Assembly: GCA_964655065.1 (NCBI GenBank)
Contig: CAZZLC010000033.1
Span: 8,522-72,521, forward strand
Direction: 5' to 3'
Length of the DNA: 64,000 bases
Source of the DNA: DRPG01 sp964655065
GTDB taxonomy: Bacteria; Myxococcota_A; UBA796; GCA-2862545
Of this stretch, positions 14,584 through 24,662 are shown one piece after another; position 1 is the first letter of the stretch; each line of letters starts with the position of its first letter. The notes beneath the pieces were generated by a model that saw only the letters and a program-made list of their open reading frames with translations, did not search any database and was not told the DNA's origin. Made by a program: the position numbers and the translations under genes.

Positions 14584-15677
14584 GTGAGGGTCCTGTTGAT
14601 CGGCGCTGTGCTGGGCGCCCTGCTCGGCGGGTGCAGCTTCCTGATGCTCGAGCAGCTCGAAGACCTGCTGACGATGCCGCAGCGCGTCGTCCTCTCGATC
14701 GTCATCGGCCTGTCGTTCTCGGGCCTCATCTGGTCGTTCGGGCTCGTGCGCTGGATTGCGACCCGAATCGACCAANNNNNNNNNNNNNNNNNNNNNNNNN
14801 NNNNNNNNNNNNNNNNNNNNNNNNNNNNNNNNNNNNNNNNNNNNNNNNNNNNNNNNNNNNNNNNNNNNNNNNNNNCGACGACGCTTCCGTCGACTTCGTC
14901 GACCCGCTGGGTGAGGCCGAGGTCGAGTACGACGACGTCACGGGCACGGTCGAGCTGTCCGAACAGACGTGGGACGTCTCGCTCGGGGCAGAGGTCCTCG
15001 AGCCTCCCCCGCTTCCCCCTCGCGACTTCGACGCGCTCCGACTGCCCCACCCGGAGCCCGAGGAGTTCGACGACGACAACACGACCCAGCTCGTGTCGCG
15101 GGCCGAGCTCCGGGCGCTGGCGCGGGCCATGCTGGAAGGCGGCTCTCCCGACGAGTTCGAGCCGCCCCCCAAGCTCGATCCCGGCCAGGTCGAGGAGATG
15201 CTCGAGCAAGCGGCGTACGCCACCGATGCCGGGCGCTTCGACGAAGCGGTCGAGCTCTACACCCAGGTGATCGACAGCACCGAGGACCCCCGCGCCTACC
15301 TCGGCCGGGGGCGCATCCACCTCGATCATTCCGACTACAACCGCGCCATGAGCGACTTTCGCGTGGCCGAGGAGCTCGTGCCCGGAGCCCCCGAGCCGCT
15401 CGTGGCGATGGGCGACCTCTTCTTCGGCCGCAAGGACTACGTGCAGTCGATCGAGTACCTGACCCTGGCGCTCGGCCAGCAACCCGACCACGCGATGGCG
15501 CTCACCCGCCGCGGAATGAGCCAGTACTACCTGAAGGACTACGAGGCGGCGCTCGCCGACCTCCAGCGCGCCTCGGAGCTCGACCCGGACATCCCGATGC
15601 TGTCCAGCTACCTCGCACGGGCGGAGCGCCGGGTCCGGGGCATCCCCACCAGCGCGGTCGAGCGGCGTCGGCGCTAA
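14584..15677 (+). CDS. Membrane-anchored TPR protein (interrupted by assembly gap)
   Basis: The gene begins at GTG 14584 after a GGGGGTAG ribosome binding site. The N-terminal 64 residues hold a short hydrophobic segment (LLIGAVLGALLGGC) and a second helix (LSIVIGLSFSGLIWSFGL). After the N gap comes an acidic region, then tetratricopeptide repeats: AAYATDAGRFDEAVELYTQV, PRAYLGRGRIHLDHSDYNRA and ALTRRGMSQYYLKDYEAALA. The two parts are in different phases across the gap, but 100 N is a conventional filler so true phase is unknown. I treat them as one gene because nothing on either side ends or starts it. It is probably a protein-interaction scaffold. Its stop overlaps the convergent gene by 4 bp. 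Confidence 0.65.
14776..14875. other. Assembly gap, 100 N
   Basis: Exactly 100 unknown bases join two contigs. The length is a standard filler and says nothing about the true distance. It interrupts the TPR gene at 14584-15677. Confidence 0.98.
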
Positions 15678-18304
15678 TCGTCGCCGCCTTCTTCGTCTTC
15701 GGCCCGCCAGTCGGCGAGCTCGCGCCGCCATTCCTCCGCGAGGCCCGGAAACGGGGCCCGCTCGATCGCGGTCTGCATGGCGAGCGTCGCTCGGTCCAGT
15801 TGCTCCCGCTCGAGGTAGCTCCCGGCCAGCTGGTAGAGGTTCCAGGCGTCGGAGACCGCGGTGAACGGCACCTCGGCGTTGGCCATCACCAGCCCGAGGT
15901 TCTCGTCCTGGGTGTCGCGGTGGAGGTGCCGGGGAGCCGAGTACTCGATGATCATGTTGTCGTCCGTGTTCGACGGGACGTCTTCGCCGAGCCTGCGGAT
16001 GGTCTCCTCGTCGAACTGGTACAGCGAGATCAGGTCGGAGGGGCTGTCGACGTCCACCACCGCGAGCTCCTTGCGCACGAGCGGCCACTCGAGCAGGCGC
16101 TCGGCCCCCGCGACCGTCGTGGGCAGGGGGCGGTCCGAGGCGACGAGCACGAGGTCGGAGTCCTCGATCGTCGCGTAGACGTTCACGTGCGGGAACACCT
16201 CCGCGACCGTCCGCAGGAGGGTCCGCAGATCGTCCGACGACATGCCGTACATCTGAATCCACTGCGACCACACGCCGCCGGGCTTGAGCCGGGAGCGTCC
16301 GAGCTCGAAGAACTCCCGGGTGAACAGGTTCGACACGCCCGTGATCCAGGGGTTCGACGGCTCGCTCACGATGAGGTCGTACGTCTCGGGCTCCGTGAGC
16401 AGCACGTGGTTCCGACCGTCGTTGAAGACGAGGTTCACCCGAAGGTCGTCGAGCACGTGGTGGTTGTACTCGTCGAAGATTCGCGCGGCCGCTTCGATGG
16501 CGGGCTCCAGCTCGACGATGTCGAGGCGCTTCACCTCGGGGACGAGGGACAGCGCCCCCGCGGTGATTCCGCTCGCGAGACCGATCACGAGAACGTCGTC
16601 GGGACTCTCGACGAACTGCACGGGCAGGAGCGAGCACAGCACCTGGGTCGGCATGTCGGACGTCGTGGACGCGTCGACCTTGCCGTTGTTCGCGAGCCAG
16701 GTGTTGTCGGTCTCCATGTTGCGCGCCACGGTGACGACCGACGACAGCCCCTCCTCGTAGTAGACGAGGTCGTAGAGATCGGTCGCGTACTCGCGGATCC
16801 CCTCGCGGCTGTGGTCGTCGAAGTGCGACACGTAGTGGTACATCCCGGCCGTCATGAGCAGCGGGTCCCACGGGGGGCGCGCCGCGACCAGTCCCAGGCC
16901 GAGCGCGAGCGCAGCGACGGGGGCGAGCGCGGGGGCGTAGCGGACGAGTGGCGTCTCCTCGTCGAGGTGTCGGGCGATGGCGATCACGAGGACCGCAGCC
17001 GCGAGCAGCTCCACGGCGGCCGCGACGAAGATCGTGCCCTGCAGCCACAGCCAGGGCAACAGCACGAACCCCGCGAGGAACGCGCCAAACACGCCGCCGA
17101 GGGTGTTGACGCCGTAGATGACGCCGACGGGGCCCCCGAGCCGCTCCTCGTTGCCGACCACCGCGCGGACCGCGATCGGAAAGTGCATGCCCATGAGCAC
17201 CGCGGGGGGCGTCATGATGAGCCCTGCGACGAGCAGCGACACCTCCCACATCCGCTCGGGGCGCACCGCTGCGCGGAACCAGTCGAACAACCACACGTAG
17301 TAGAAGGGCAGCTGCGGGTAGAGGTACATCATCGCGCACGAGACGAGCGCGATGCCGACCTCGATCGCGGCAAACGCGGCGAGCACCCCCACGGGCCCCC
17401 GTCGAGCGAACAGGCGGTCGGCCACCGGGCCGCCGACGGCCCCCCCGATGGCGATCCCGATCAGAAAGGCGAGCAGCATGGTCGAGAACGTGTAGGTCGA
17501 CGCCCCGAGCATGAGCCCGAGCAGTCGGGTCCAGGCGACCTCGTAGGCGAGGGCCGAGAAGCCGGCCAGCCCGATGGCGACGGTGACCGGGAGAAAGACG
17601 TCGGTGCGGGGAACCTCGGGGGGGAGGTCGTCGACGACGACGCTCTCGCGGCCTCCCGCCCAGGCCGACAGACCGAGGGCGCCGACGCCGAGTGCGAGGT
17701 TCGCCCCGGCCGCGAGCGCGGTGGTCGCGAACCGCCCGTACTCGGGCAACAGCCAGAACCCGCAGGCGGCCGTTCCGGCCACCGCGCCGAGCGTGTTCAC
17801 CGCGTAGAGCGTGCCCACCCGGCCGCCGGCCGCCCCGAGCCGCTCGGTGGCGAACCTGGCGAGGAGCGGTAGCGTGGCCCCCATCGCGGCCGTGGGGAGG
17901 AGCAGGCTGACCGAGACCAGGGAGAACTGGATGATGCCGAAGGTGACCGGATCGGGGTTCAGGGTGCGCCAGGCCTGCAGGTAGGCGGGCTGCAGCGCCT
18001 CGACGACGGTCGGAAACACCAGCGCGTACAGTCCGATCCCGATCTCGAGGAGCCCGTAGATCTGCAGCGGACGGGCGAGGCGATCGGCGAACTGCGCCAT
18101 CGCGAATCCACCGAGCGCAAGCCCCCCCATGAACGCAGCGAGCACCGTCGAAATCGCGAACGTGGAGGTGCCGAAGAGCTCGATCTGAAGCTCCCGGACC
18201 CACAGGGTCTGGTAGGCGAGCGCGGTGGCACCCGACAAGAAGAAGAGGGGCAGCAACAGGTTGACTGCGCGGCTGCGCCGCAGCCCGGCAGCGAGTTCGT
18301 CCAT
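15674..18304 (-). CDS. Fused MFS-like membrane / spermidine-synthase-like protein
   Basis: An 876-residue fusion. The N-terminal two thirds is a membrane domain of roughly 14 helices in two related halves: FFLSGATALAYQTLWVRELQ and GLAGFSALAYEVAWTRLLGL both show the S-x-x-A-L-x-Y-(E/Q)-x-x-W-x-R motif of this family. The C-terminal part is a spermidine-synthase-like methyltransferase fold with DVLVIGLASGITAGA (SAM site), DIVELEP, LVFNDGRNHVLL and LIVSEPSNPWITGVSNLFT. In true spermidine synthases the catalytic DxxDP occurs where SEPSNPW is found here, so polyamine synthesis is doubtful. The start ATG has TAGGAG nine bases upstream. The biological role of these fusions is unknown. Confidence 0.85.
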   Translation of the reverse strand: MDELAAGLRRSRAVNLLLPLFFLSGATALAYQTLWVRELQIELFGTSTFAISTVLAAFMGGLALGGFAMAQFADRLARPLQIYGLLEIGIGLYALVFPTVVEALQPAYLQAWRTLNPDPVTFGIIQFSLVSVSLLLPTAAMGATLPLLARFATERLGAAGGRVGTLYAVNTLGAVAGTAACGFWLLPEYGRFATTALAAGANLALGVGALGLSAWAGGRESVVVDDLPPEVPRTDVFLPVTVAIGLAGFSALAYEVAWTRLLGLMLGASTYTFSTMLLAFLIGIAIGGAVGGPVADRLFARRGPVGVLAAFAAIEVGIALVSCAMMYLYPQLPFYYVWLFDWFRAAVRPERMWEVSLLVAGLIMTPPAVLMGMHFPIAVRAVVGNEERLGGPVGVIYGVNTLGGVFGAFLAGFVLLPWLWLQGTIFVAAAVELLAAAVLVIAIARHLDEETPLVRYAPALAPVAALALGLGLVAARPPWDPLLMTAGMYHYVSHFDDHSREGIREYATDLYDLVYYEEGLSSVVTVARNMETDNTWLANNGKVDASTTSDMPTQVLCSLLPVQFVESPDDVLVIGLASGITAGALSLVPEVKRLDIVELEPAIEAAARIFDEYNHHVLDDLRVNLVFNDGRNHVLLTEPETYDLIVSEPSNPWITGVSNLFTREFFELGRSRLKPGGVWSQWIQMYGMSSDDLRTLLRTVAEVFPHVNVYATIEDSDLVLVASDRPLPTTVAGAERLLEWPLVRKELAVVDVDSPSDLISLYQFDEETIRRLGEDVPSNTDDNMIIEYSAPRHLHRDTQDENLGLVMANAEVPFTAVSDAWNLYQLAGSYLEREQLDRATLAMQTAIERAPFPGLAEEWRRELADWRAEDEEGGDD

Positions 18305-18393
18305 CGACGGAGCTCCTACGAACGTGGCACCGTACCTCCGGGGCGTTTGGCGGGCCATGGCGCGAGGGGCCTCCTCGCGGTACCCCATCCCCC

Positions 18394-19047
18394 ATGATGC
18401 TCTGTCCGTGGATCTGGTGGGGGGTCGCCTTCGCCGAGAAGCCGCTTCCCGACCTCGGCACCGAGCTCGCGCGGGTGGAGTGGCGGCGGCTCGACCTGGA
18501 GCTCGAGCGGGGCTGTCAGTTCTCGCCACTGGTCGGCGTCGTCACCTGCCGCGAGGGGGTGACCGAAGACGTCATCCAGCGGGTGGACGCGTTCTCCCGT
18601 GGCGTGGTGCGTGACGCGGGCCTCGAGTACCTGGCTGGGCTCGCGCACCGCTACGGGGGCGAGCCGGCTCGGGCCCGACGGCGCTACGAGGCGGCCGTCG
18701 CGCTCGACCCCACCTACGACGCTGCGTGGTACGACCTCGGCGAGCTGCACCTCGTTCAGGGACGTCTCGACGAGGCGGAGGCGGCGTTCACGAAGGTGGC
18801 GGAGCTCGTCCAGGGGGAGAAGGCCTGGATCGGGCCCTGGCGGCTCGCCGAGGTGGCCGCCACCCGAGGTGATGCCGAGCAGTTCGAGGTCCACATCAAG
18901 GAGGCTCTGCGCATCGGGTTCTCCTTCGAGAGCATCGCGGGGCTTCCCAACTGGAAGGCGTTCTACGCCGATCCCCGGCTCCGCGACACCCTCGACAAGC
19001 TGCTCACGGTCTACGCTGCGCCAGGGGTCCGCGAGTCGCTTCGCTGA
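18394..19047 (+). CDS. Small exported TPR protein (217 aa)
   Basis: The product starts MMLCPWIWWGVAFA, a short signal-like hydrophobic stretch, then a domain with RRLDLELERGCQFSPLVGVV. Two to three tetratricopeptide-like helical hairpins follow: EYLAGLAHRYGGEPARARRR, AAWYDLGELHLVQGRLDEAE and a less regular third. The C-terminal LPNWKAFYADPRLRDTLDKL resembles the tail of bacterial TPR-end proteins. It is divergent from the MFS/spermidine-synthase fusion (89 bp between starts) and converges on the LysR gene with 6 bp between. Function unknown; TPRs imply protein binding. The second ATG (18397) is an equally likely start. Confidence 0.7.
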   Translation: MMLCPWIWWGVAFAEKPLPDLGTELARVEWRRLDLELERGCQFSPLVGVVTCREGVTEDVIQRVDAFSRGVVRDAGLEYLAGLAHRYGGEPARARRRYEAAVALDPTYDAAWYDLGELHLVQGRLDEAEAAFTKVAELVQGEKAWIGPWRLAEVAATRGDAEQFEVHIKEALRIGFSFESIAGLPNWKAFYADPRLRDTLDKLLTVYAAPGVRESLR

Positions 19048-19053
19048 CCGTGT

Positions 19054-19932
19054 TCACCCGCTCGCGTAGCTCCGGAGGGCTTCGGCGAGGTGGTCGAGCA
19101 CGACGCGAATCCTCCGCACGTTTCGCAGATCCTCGTGGGCGACGAGCCACATCTCCACCGCGAGCTCCTGCTCCGGCAGCACCCGGACGAGCGGCGGGCG
19201 GTCGGCGAGCGGCAGGTGGGTGACCCCGATGCCGAGCCCGGCCCGAACCGCGGCCAGGTAGGCGAGGTCGTGGTCGGTTCGAAACGCGAAGTCGCGCACC
19301 GACACCGCGAGCCCGAGGGCGGACAGCCCTTCCACCAACTGCAGATCGGTGTCGTAGCCCACCAGGGCGTGCTCGCGGAGCTCCTCGAGCGACGACGGCG
19401 ACTCTCGGTGCTCGAGGTAGCGGGGGGCCGCGAAGAACCCGAAGCGCACCGTCCCCACGCGGCGAGCGACCAAGGACGCGCCGCGAGGGGGGGCCATGCG
19501 CACGGCCAGGTCCGCGTGGCGCCGCGTCAGGTCCGCCACGCGATTCGAGAGGACGAGCTCCACGTCGAGATCAGGATGCACCGCGCGGAGCCCGGCCAGG
19601 ACGGGCGGCAGCACCTCGACGCCGACGAGCTCGCTCGCCGCGATGCGGACGGTCCCCGACACGGCCTCGGGATCGCCCGACACCGCACGGACCAGGGCTC
19701 GCGAGGCCGCCTCCATCGTCTCGGCGTGGGTGACCGCACGGAGGGCGGCGTCCGTCGCCACCAGGCCTTCGGGTGAGCGGCTGAACAGCGCCACTCCGAG
19801 CGCGTCCTCGAGGGCGGCGATGCGACGCCGCACCGTGGGTTGGGCCACCCGCAGCCGACGCGCGGCTCCGGTCAGACTGCCCGCCCGCATCACCTCCAGG
19901 AAGGTCCCGTACAGCTCCCACGATCCCTCCAC
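19054..19932 (-). CDS. LysR-family transcriptional regulator
   Basis: A 292-residue LysR regulator. The N-terminal winged helix reads FLEVMRAGSLTGAARRLRVA then QPTVRRRIAALEDALGVALF, the standard LysR helix-turn-helix at residues 9-48. The effector domain follows with GTVRIAASELVG, a two-lobed substrate-binding-protein fold. GTG at 19932 is preceded by GGGAGGACAC, a strong ribosome binding site. It is divergent from the DUF4336 gene across 96 bp, the usual arrangement for a LysR regulator and its target. GATCG (19951-19955) and CGATC (19976-19980) form a loose inverted repeat in that gap. The inducer is unknown. Confidence 0.9.
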   Translation of the reverse strand: MEGSWELYGTFLEVMRAGSLTGAARRLRVAQPTVRRRIAALEDALGVALFSRSPEGLVATDAALRAVTHAETMEAASRALVRAVSGDPEAVSGTVRIAASELVGVEVLPPVLAGLRAVHPDLDVELVLSNRVADLTRRHADLAVRMAPPRGASLVARRVGTVRFGFFAAPRYLEHRESPSSLEELREHALVGYDTDLQLVEGLSALGLAVSVRDFAFRTDHDLAYLAAVRAGLGIGVTHLPLADRPPLVRVLPEQELAVEMWLVAHEDLRNVRRIRVVLDHLAEALRSYASG

Positions 19933-20028
19933 GTGTCCTCCCGCTGCACCGATCGTACAGGCCGCCCGACAGATTCGATCCTGGCCGAGGGGCGCGAGAG
20001 ACGGCACGAGCCCCGTGGAGGAGGATCC

Positions 20029-20682
20029 GTGCAGAAGCTCGCCGACGGCGTCCACATCGTCGACGCCCCCCAGCGCTTTCTCGGCACCGAGGTCGGGGCT
20101 CGCATGACCGTGCTCGAGACCGACGAGGGGCTGCTCGTCCACTCGCCGGTGGACGTCGATCCCGGAACCGTGTCGACGGCCGGGTCGCCCCGCTGGGTGG
20201 TCGCCCCCAACAAGCTTCACCACCTCTACGTGGGGCCCTGGCTCGAGGCGGACATCGAGGGCTGGGCCGCCCCCGGGCTCCCGGAGAAGCGCCGCGATCT
20301 CGCCTTTGCCGGGGTTCTCGATGGCGAGACCCAGCCGTTCGGCGACGCCATCGCGGTGTTCCCGCTCCGGGCCTTCGCGCTCACCAACGAGGTGGTGCTG
20401 CTGCATCGCCCCAGCCGAACCTTGATCGTCTCGGACCTGGTGTTCCACTTCACGCCCCGGGCGCCCTGGGCGACCCGGGCCGCGATGACCTTGCTGGGCG
20501 GGTATCCGGGGTGCTGCACCACCGTGCTCGAGCGGGTGGGGTTCCACCGTCCGACGGCCCGACAGGAGCTCGGCGCCCTCCTCGAAGAAGACTTCGACCG
20601 CCTGATCATGGCCCACGGCGAGGTGATCGAGACCGGCGGACGGGAGGCGCTCCGGGGCGCGATGCGGTGGCTCGGACTCTAG
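20029..20682 (+). CDS. DUF4336 protein (metallo-beta-lactamase-like)
   Basis: A 217-residue protein starting at GTG after GGAGGAGGATCC. DUF4336 marks are ARMTVLETDEGLLVHSPV, APNKLHHLYVGPWLE (normally PNxxHHxxxGxW) and LTNEVVLLHRPSRTLIVSDL. The domain is a relative of the metallo-beta-lactamase fold and may retain the metal site in part: HH at the NKLHHL motif, Asp in VSDLVFH and His in IMAHGEVI. The role is unknown; some homologues are annotated as hydrolases. It is the likely target of the divergent LysR regulator. Its stop codon lies within CTAG shared with the end of the decayed minus-strand gene at 20679-20899. Confidence 0.8.
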   Translation: MQKLADGVHIVDAPQRFLGTEVGARMTVLETDEGLLVHSPVDVDPGTVSTAGSPRWVVAPNKLHHLYVGPWLEADIEGWAAPGLPEKRRDLAFAGVLDGETQPFGDAIAVFPLRAFALTNEVVLLHRPSRTLIVSDLVFHFTPRAPWATRAAMTLLGGYPGCCTTVLERVGFHRPTARQELGALLEEDFDRLIMAHGEVIETGGREALRGAMRWLGL

Positions 20683-20899
20683 GGTCCCGGACTGGGCCGC
20701 TGACGTCGGCGCGCCCCGATCACGAAGGGCAGCGGCATCGGCTCGCGGTTCTCCCGTCGTCCTCGAAGGCGCCGGACTCGTAGCTGCCGACGAGCGCGTG
20801 CTCACGACCGCCCGCCCGCACCCACAGCGGGCGGCCCGCCCTCGGCGTACTGGACGCGCTTCGGATCGAGAGGAAGCCCAGCACCAACCCCGCGACCAT
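20679..20899 (-). pseudogene. Decayed or frameshifted small gene
   Basis: An ATG at 20899 has GGAGG seven bases upstream and opens MVAGLVLGFLSI. Protein-like fragments then continue in shifting phases: DPKRVQYAEG, GRPLWVRA, GREHALVGSYESGAFEDD and ENREPMPLPFVIGARRR, ending at TAG 20681-20679. Joined, they read as one small beta-rich protein with an N-terminal hydrophobic segment. At least two single-base shifts are needed. Either the gene is decaying or the assembly has indels here. I recognise no family. The fragments are short, so this call is tentative. Confidence 0.4.
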
Positions 20900-20929
20900 C
20901 GTCGCCTCCAGGAGGTCTCGTAGCGCCCC

Positions 20930-20965
20930 CAGACAAAGCGGGCCGCCCCCGAGGGGACGGCCCGC
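20930..20965 (-). terminator. Rho-independent terminator of groESL
   Basis: Downstream of groEL, 20938-20965 folds as an eight-pair arm (GCGGGCCG with CGGCCCGC), a one-base bulge and four further C-G pairs around a three-base loop. On the transcribed strand it is followed by TTTGTCTG. Position, strength and T-tract all fit a terminator for the minus-strand chaperonin operon. Confidence 0.85.
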
Positions 20966-20986
20966 GCTGTGCTCGGCCGGGCAGGA

Positions 20987-22624
<1,638 letters not shown>

Positions 22625-22661
22625 CAGATTCTCCTTGCTTTTTTGAAGATGGGAAGGGGGT

Positions 22662-22952
<291 letters not shown>

Positions 22953-22999
22953 GTCACCTCCCTTGCGACCCGCCGAACACGGCTGGTACGCTGGTCAGG

Positions 23000-23024
23000 A
23001 CGGGGTCGTTCCTGCAGTCCCCGT
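23000..23024. promoter_or_regulatory. Inverted repeat upstream of groES
   Basis: ACGGGG and CCCCGT form perfect six-base arms separated by 13 bases, between the proposed groES promoter and its start codon. It is not CIRCE. It could bind a dimeric repressor or fold in the 5' leader. In GC-rich DNA such arms also arise by chance. Confidence 0.3.
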
Positions 23025-23033
23025 TTGGCGCGT

Positions 23034-23061
23034 CACCTAGACACCACGATCCGACCGTCAA
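23034..23061 (-). promoter_or_regulatory. groES: Candidate groESL promoter
   Basis: On the minus strand TTGACG (23061-23056) and TAGGTG (23039-23034) are spaced by 16 bases, close to the vegetative consensus TTGACA-N17-TATAAT, about 82 bases ahead of the groES start. No clear heat-shock sigma-32 type pair is visible. Confidence 0.35.
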
Positions 23062-23102
23062 GGGGCGGGATCGATCCGATGGCAACCGCAGGAGGAGTCA
23101 CC

Positions 23103-23687
23103 GTGACGACGTCGATCGAAGCCAACAACTCGCTCTTCGACTACTTCCACGGCAGGGTTCGCGACGCTCGCGACGGCCTCGGCATCGAGGTCTCCGAGGA
23201 CACGGGGCTCTACCTCACGACCTTGCTCGTGGATCGCGCCCGAGCCGATGCGAAGCGGCCGCAGGAGTCCACCCTCGCCGAGCTCCACGCCCGCGCCGCT
23301 CAGGCGCCTCCTGCCGAGCAGGCTCGCACCTACCGCGAGCTCGGGGACCGATCGCTCTATCTCCTCGGTTACTTCGAGGAATCGCTGGCCCGGAAGGTCG
23401 TGAGCTCGCGCTACTACTGTCAGATGGGCGCAGCCGCGTACGCGCGGGTCGACGAGGTCTTCAAGCTGTGGTTCGCCAACGCCTTCGACCAGGTCTTCGA
23501 GGAGCTCTCCGTGGGCTTCGAAGACTGCGTGCGCGTGATCAAGCAGGTCCGCTCGGCGGTCGACGACGAGCCCGACGTGCTGATGCGCCTCTACCACCAG
23601 TGGCTCGAGACGGGCAGCGAGGAGGCGAAGCAGCGCCTTCGCGCGCGCGGCATCGTCGTGGTACCTCGCGCCTCTACCGACGACTGA
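23103..23687 (+). CDS. Hypothetical helical protein (194 aa)
   Basis: No family recognised. GTG at 23103 follows GCAGGAGGAGTCACC, a strong ribosome binding site, and is preferred to the in-frame ATG at 23079. The protein is soluble and helix-rich. Notable parts are SLFDYFHGRVRDARDGLGIE at the start, DTGLYLTTLLVDRARADAKR, a central ARTYRELGDRSLYLLGYFEE and SRYYCQMGAAAYARVDEVFK. There is no signal peptide. Similar-length unknown proteins occur in myxobacteria as far as I recall, but I cannot name one. It is divergent from groES and followed after 10 bp by the carboxypeptidase homologue, so it may share that transcript. Confidence 0.75.
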   Translation: MTTSIEANNSLFDYFHGRVRDARDGLGIEVSEDTGLYLTTLLVDRARADAKRPQESTLAELHARAAQAPPAEQARTYRELGDRSLYLLGYFEESLARKVVSSRYYCQMGAAAYARVDEVFKLWFANAFDQVFEELSVGFEDCVRVIKQVRSAVDDEPDVLMRLYHQWLETGSEEAKQRLRARGIVVVPRASTDD

Positions 23688-23697
23688 CGGAGAACGC

Positions 23698-24648
23698 ATG
23701 ATGCGATGGAGCTGGGCCGCCGTCCTGGCGGTCCTGGCGGCTGCGTGCACCCCGCCGCGGCCCTCCGATGCGGAGACGCCCCCCTTGCTCGCGGAGAGCA
23801 TGTCCTGGGCACCGCCCGCCTGGTTCCCCGATGCCGCCCGCGATCGCCTCTGGGTCCTCGAGGAGCTCGATGGAATGCCGGTGCACCCTCGAGGTCCCCG
23901 GGTGCGGGCGCGCGGGGGAATCCTCGCCGACCTCGACAACGGCGAGATCCTCTGGGCGAAGGATCCCGACGGGCTACGTCCCATCGCTTCGATCACCAAG
24001 CTCGTCTCCTCGCTGGCCCTCGCGAGCGACGGCAACCTCCGGCAGCGCCTCGATCGAGAGGTCTGCGTCAGCCTCGAGCAGTGGCCGTCGCGGCCGGGCG
24101 CCCGCTCGAAGTTCGAGACCGACGACTGTCACGAGGGCTGGGAGTTCCTCGGGGCGGCGCTCGTCTCGTCCGACAACCGGGGCGCCTACGCGTTTCCCCG
24201 GCTCACCGATCGCGAGTACCACGACTTCGTCGGCCGCATGAACGAGGTCGGGCGCGAGCTTGGCTTCGACAAGGCGGTGTTCGAGGATCCGAGCGGCCTC
24301 GAGGACGGCAACCTCGCGAGCCCTCGCGACGTGCTCAAGGCGGTCACCGCGGTCGCGCTCCACCCCACGCTCCAGATTGCGGCGAGTGCATCGTCGTGGC
24401 GCCTCGACCCGAGTCGGGGGCCGCGGACCGTCTGGTCCACCAACCGACTGCTGCGCGAGGACTGGGGCTTCGACACCGTGGCCGCGAAGACCGGCTACAC
24501 CGACACGGCCTACTACTGCATCGCGGCCGTGCTCGAGAGTCAGGCGTCGGGTCGACGCTACGGGGCGGTGGTGCTCGCCTCACCCAAGAACCGGACTCGG
24601 TTCGACGACGTCCGAAAGCTCGTGTCCTGGGCCGAAGAGCAGACCTGA
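23698..24648 (+). CDS. D-alanyl-D-alanine carboxypeptidase-like lipoprotein (S11)
   Basis: A 316-residue penicillin-binding-type serine peptidase. The signal has a lipobox ending at Cys17 (VLAVLAAAC), so it is anchored in a membrane facing the periplasm. The three S11 active-site motifs are present: SITK at 98-101 (nucleophile Ser98), SDN at 158-160 and KTG at 264-266. This family trims the terminal D-alanine from peptidoglycan pentapeptides. At about 300 residues with no C-terminal beta domain it is shorter than DacA and closer to PBP7/endopeptidase-like S11 members, so D,D-endopeptidase activity is equally possible. It is followed by the DsbA-like gene after 14 bp. Confidence 0.85.
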   Translation: MMRWSWAAVLAVLAAACTPPRPSDAETPPLLAESMSWAPPAWFPDAARDRLWVLEELDGMPVHPRGPRVRARGGILADLDNGEILWAKDPDGLRPIASITKLVSSLALASDGNLRQRLDREVCVSLEQWPSRPGARSKFETDDCHEGWEFLGAALVSSDNRGAYAFPRLTDREYHDFVGRMNEVGRELGFDKAVFEDPSGLEDGNLASPRDVLKAVTAVALHPTLQIAASASSWRLDPSRGPRTVWSTNRLLREDWGFDTVAAKTGYTDTAYYCIAAVLESQASGRRYGAVVLASPKNRTRFDDVRKLVSWAEEQT

Positions 24649-24662
24649 CTCACGGAGATGGA

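Noticed and set aside
14490..18461. A 1323-codon minus-strand open frame
   Set aside because: It is the antisense or out-of-phase shadow of the TPR gene and the MFS/spermidine-synthase fusion; it runs through the N gap and has Arg/Pro/Ala-only composition.
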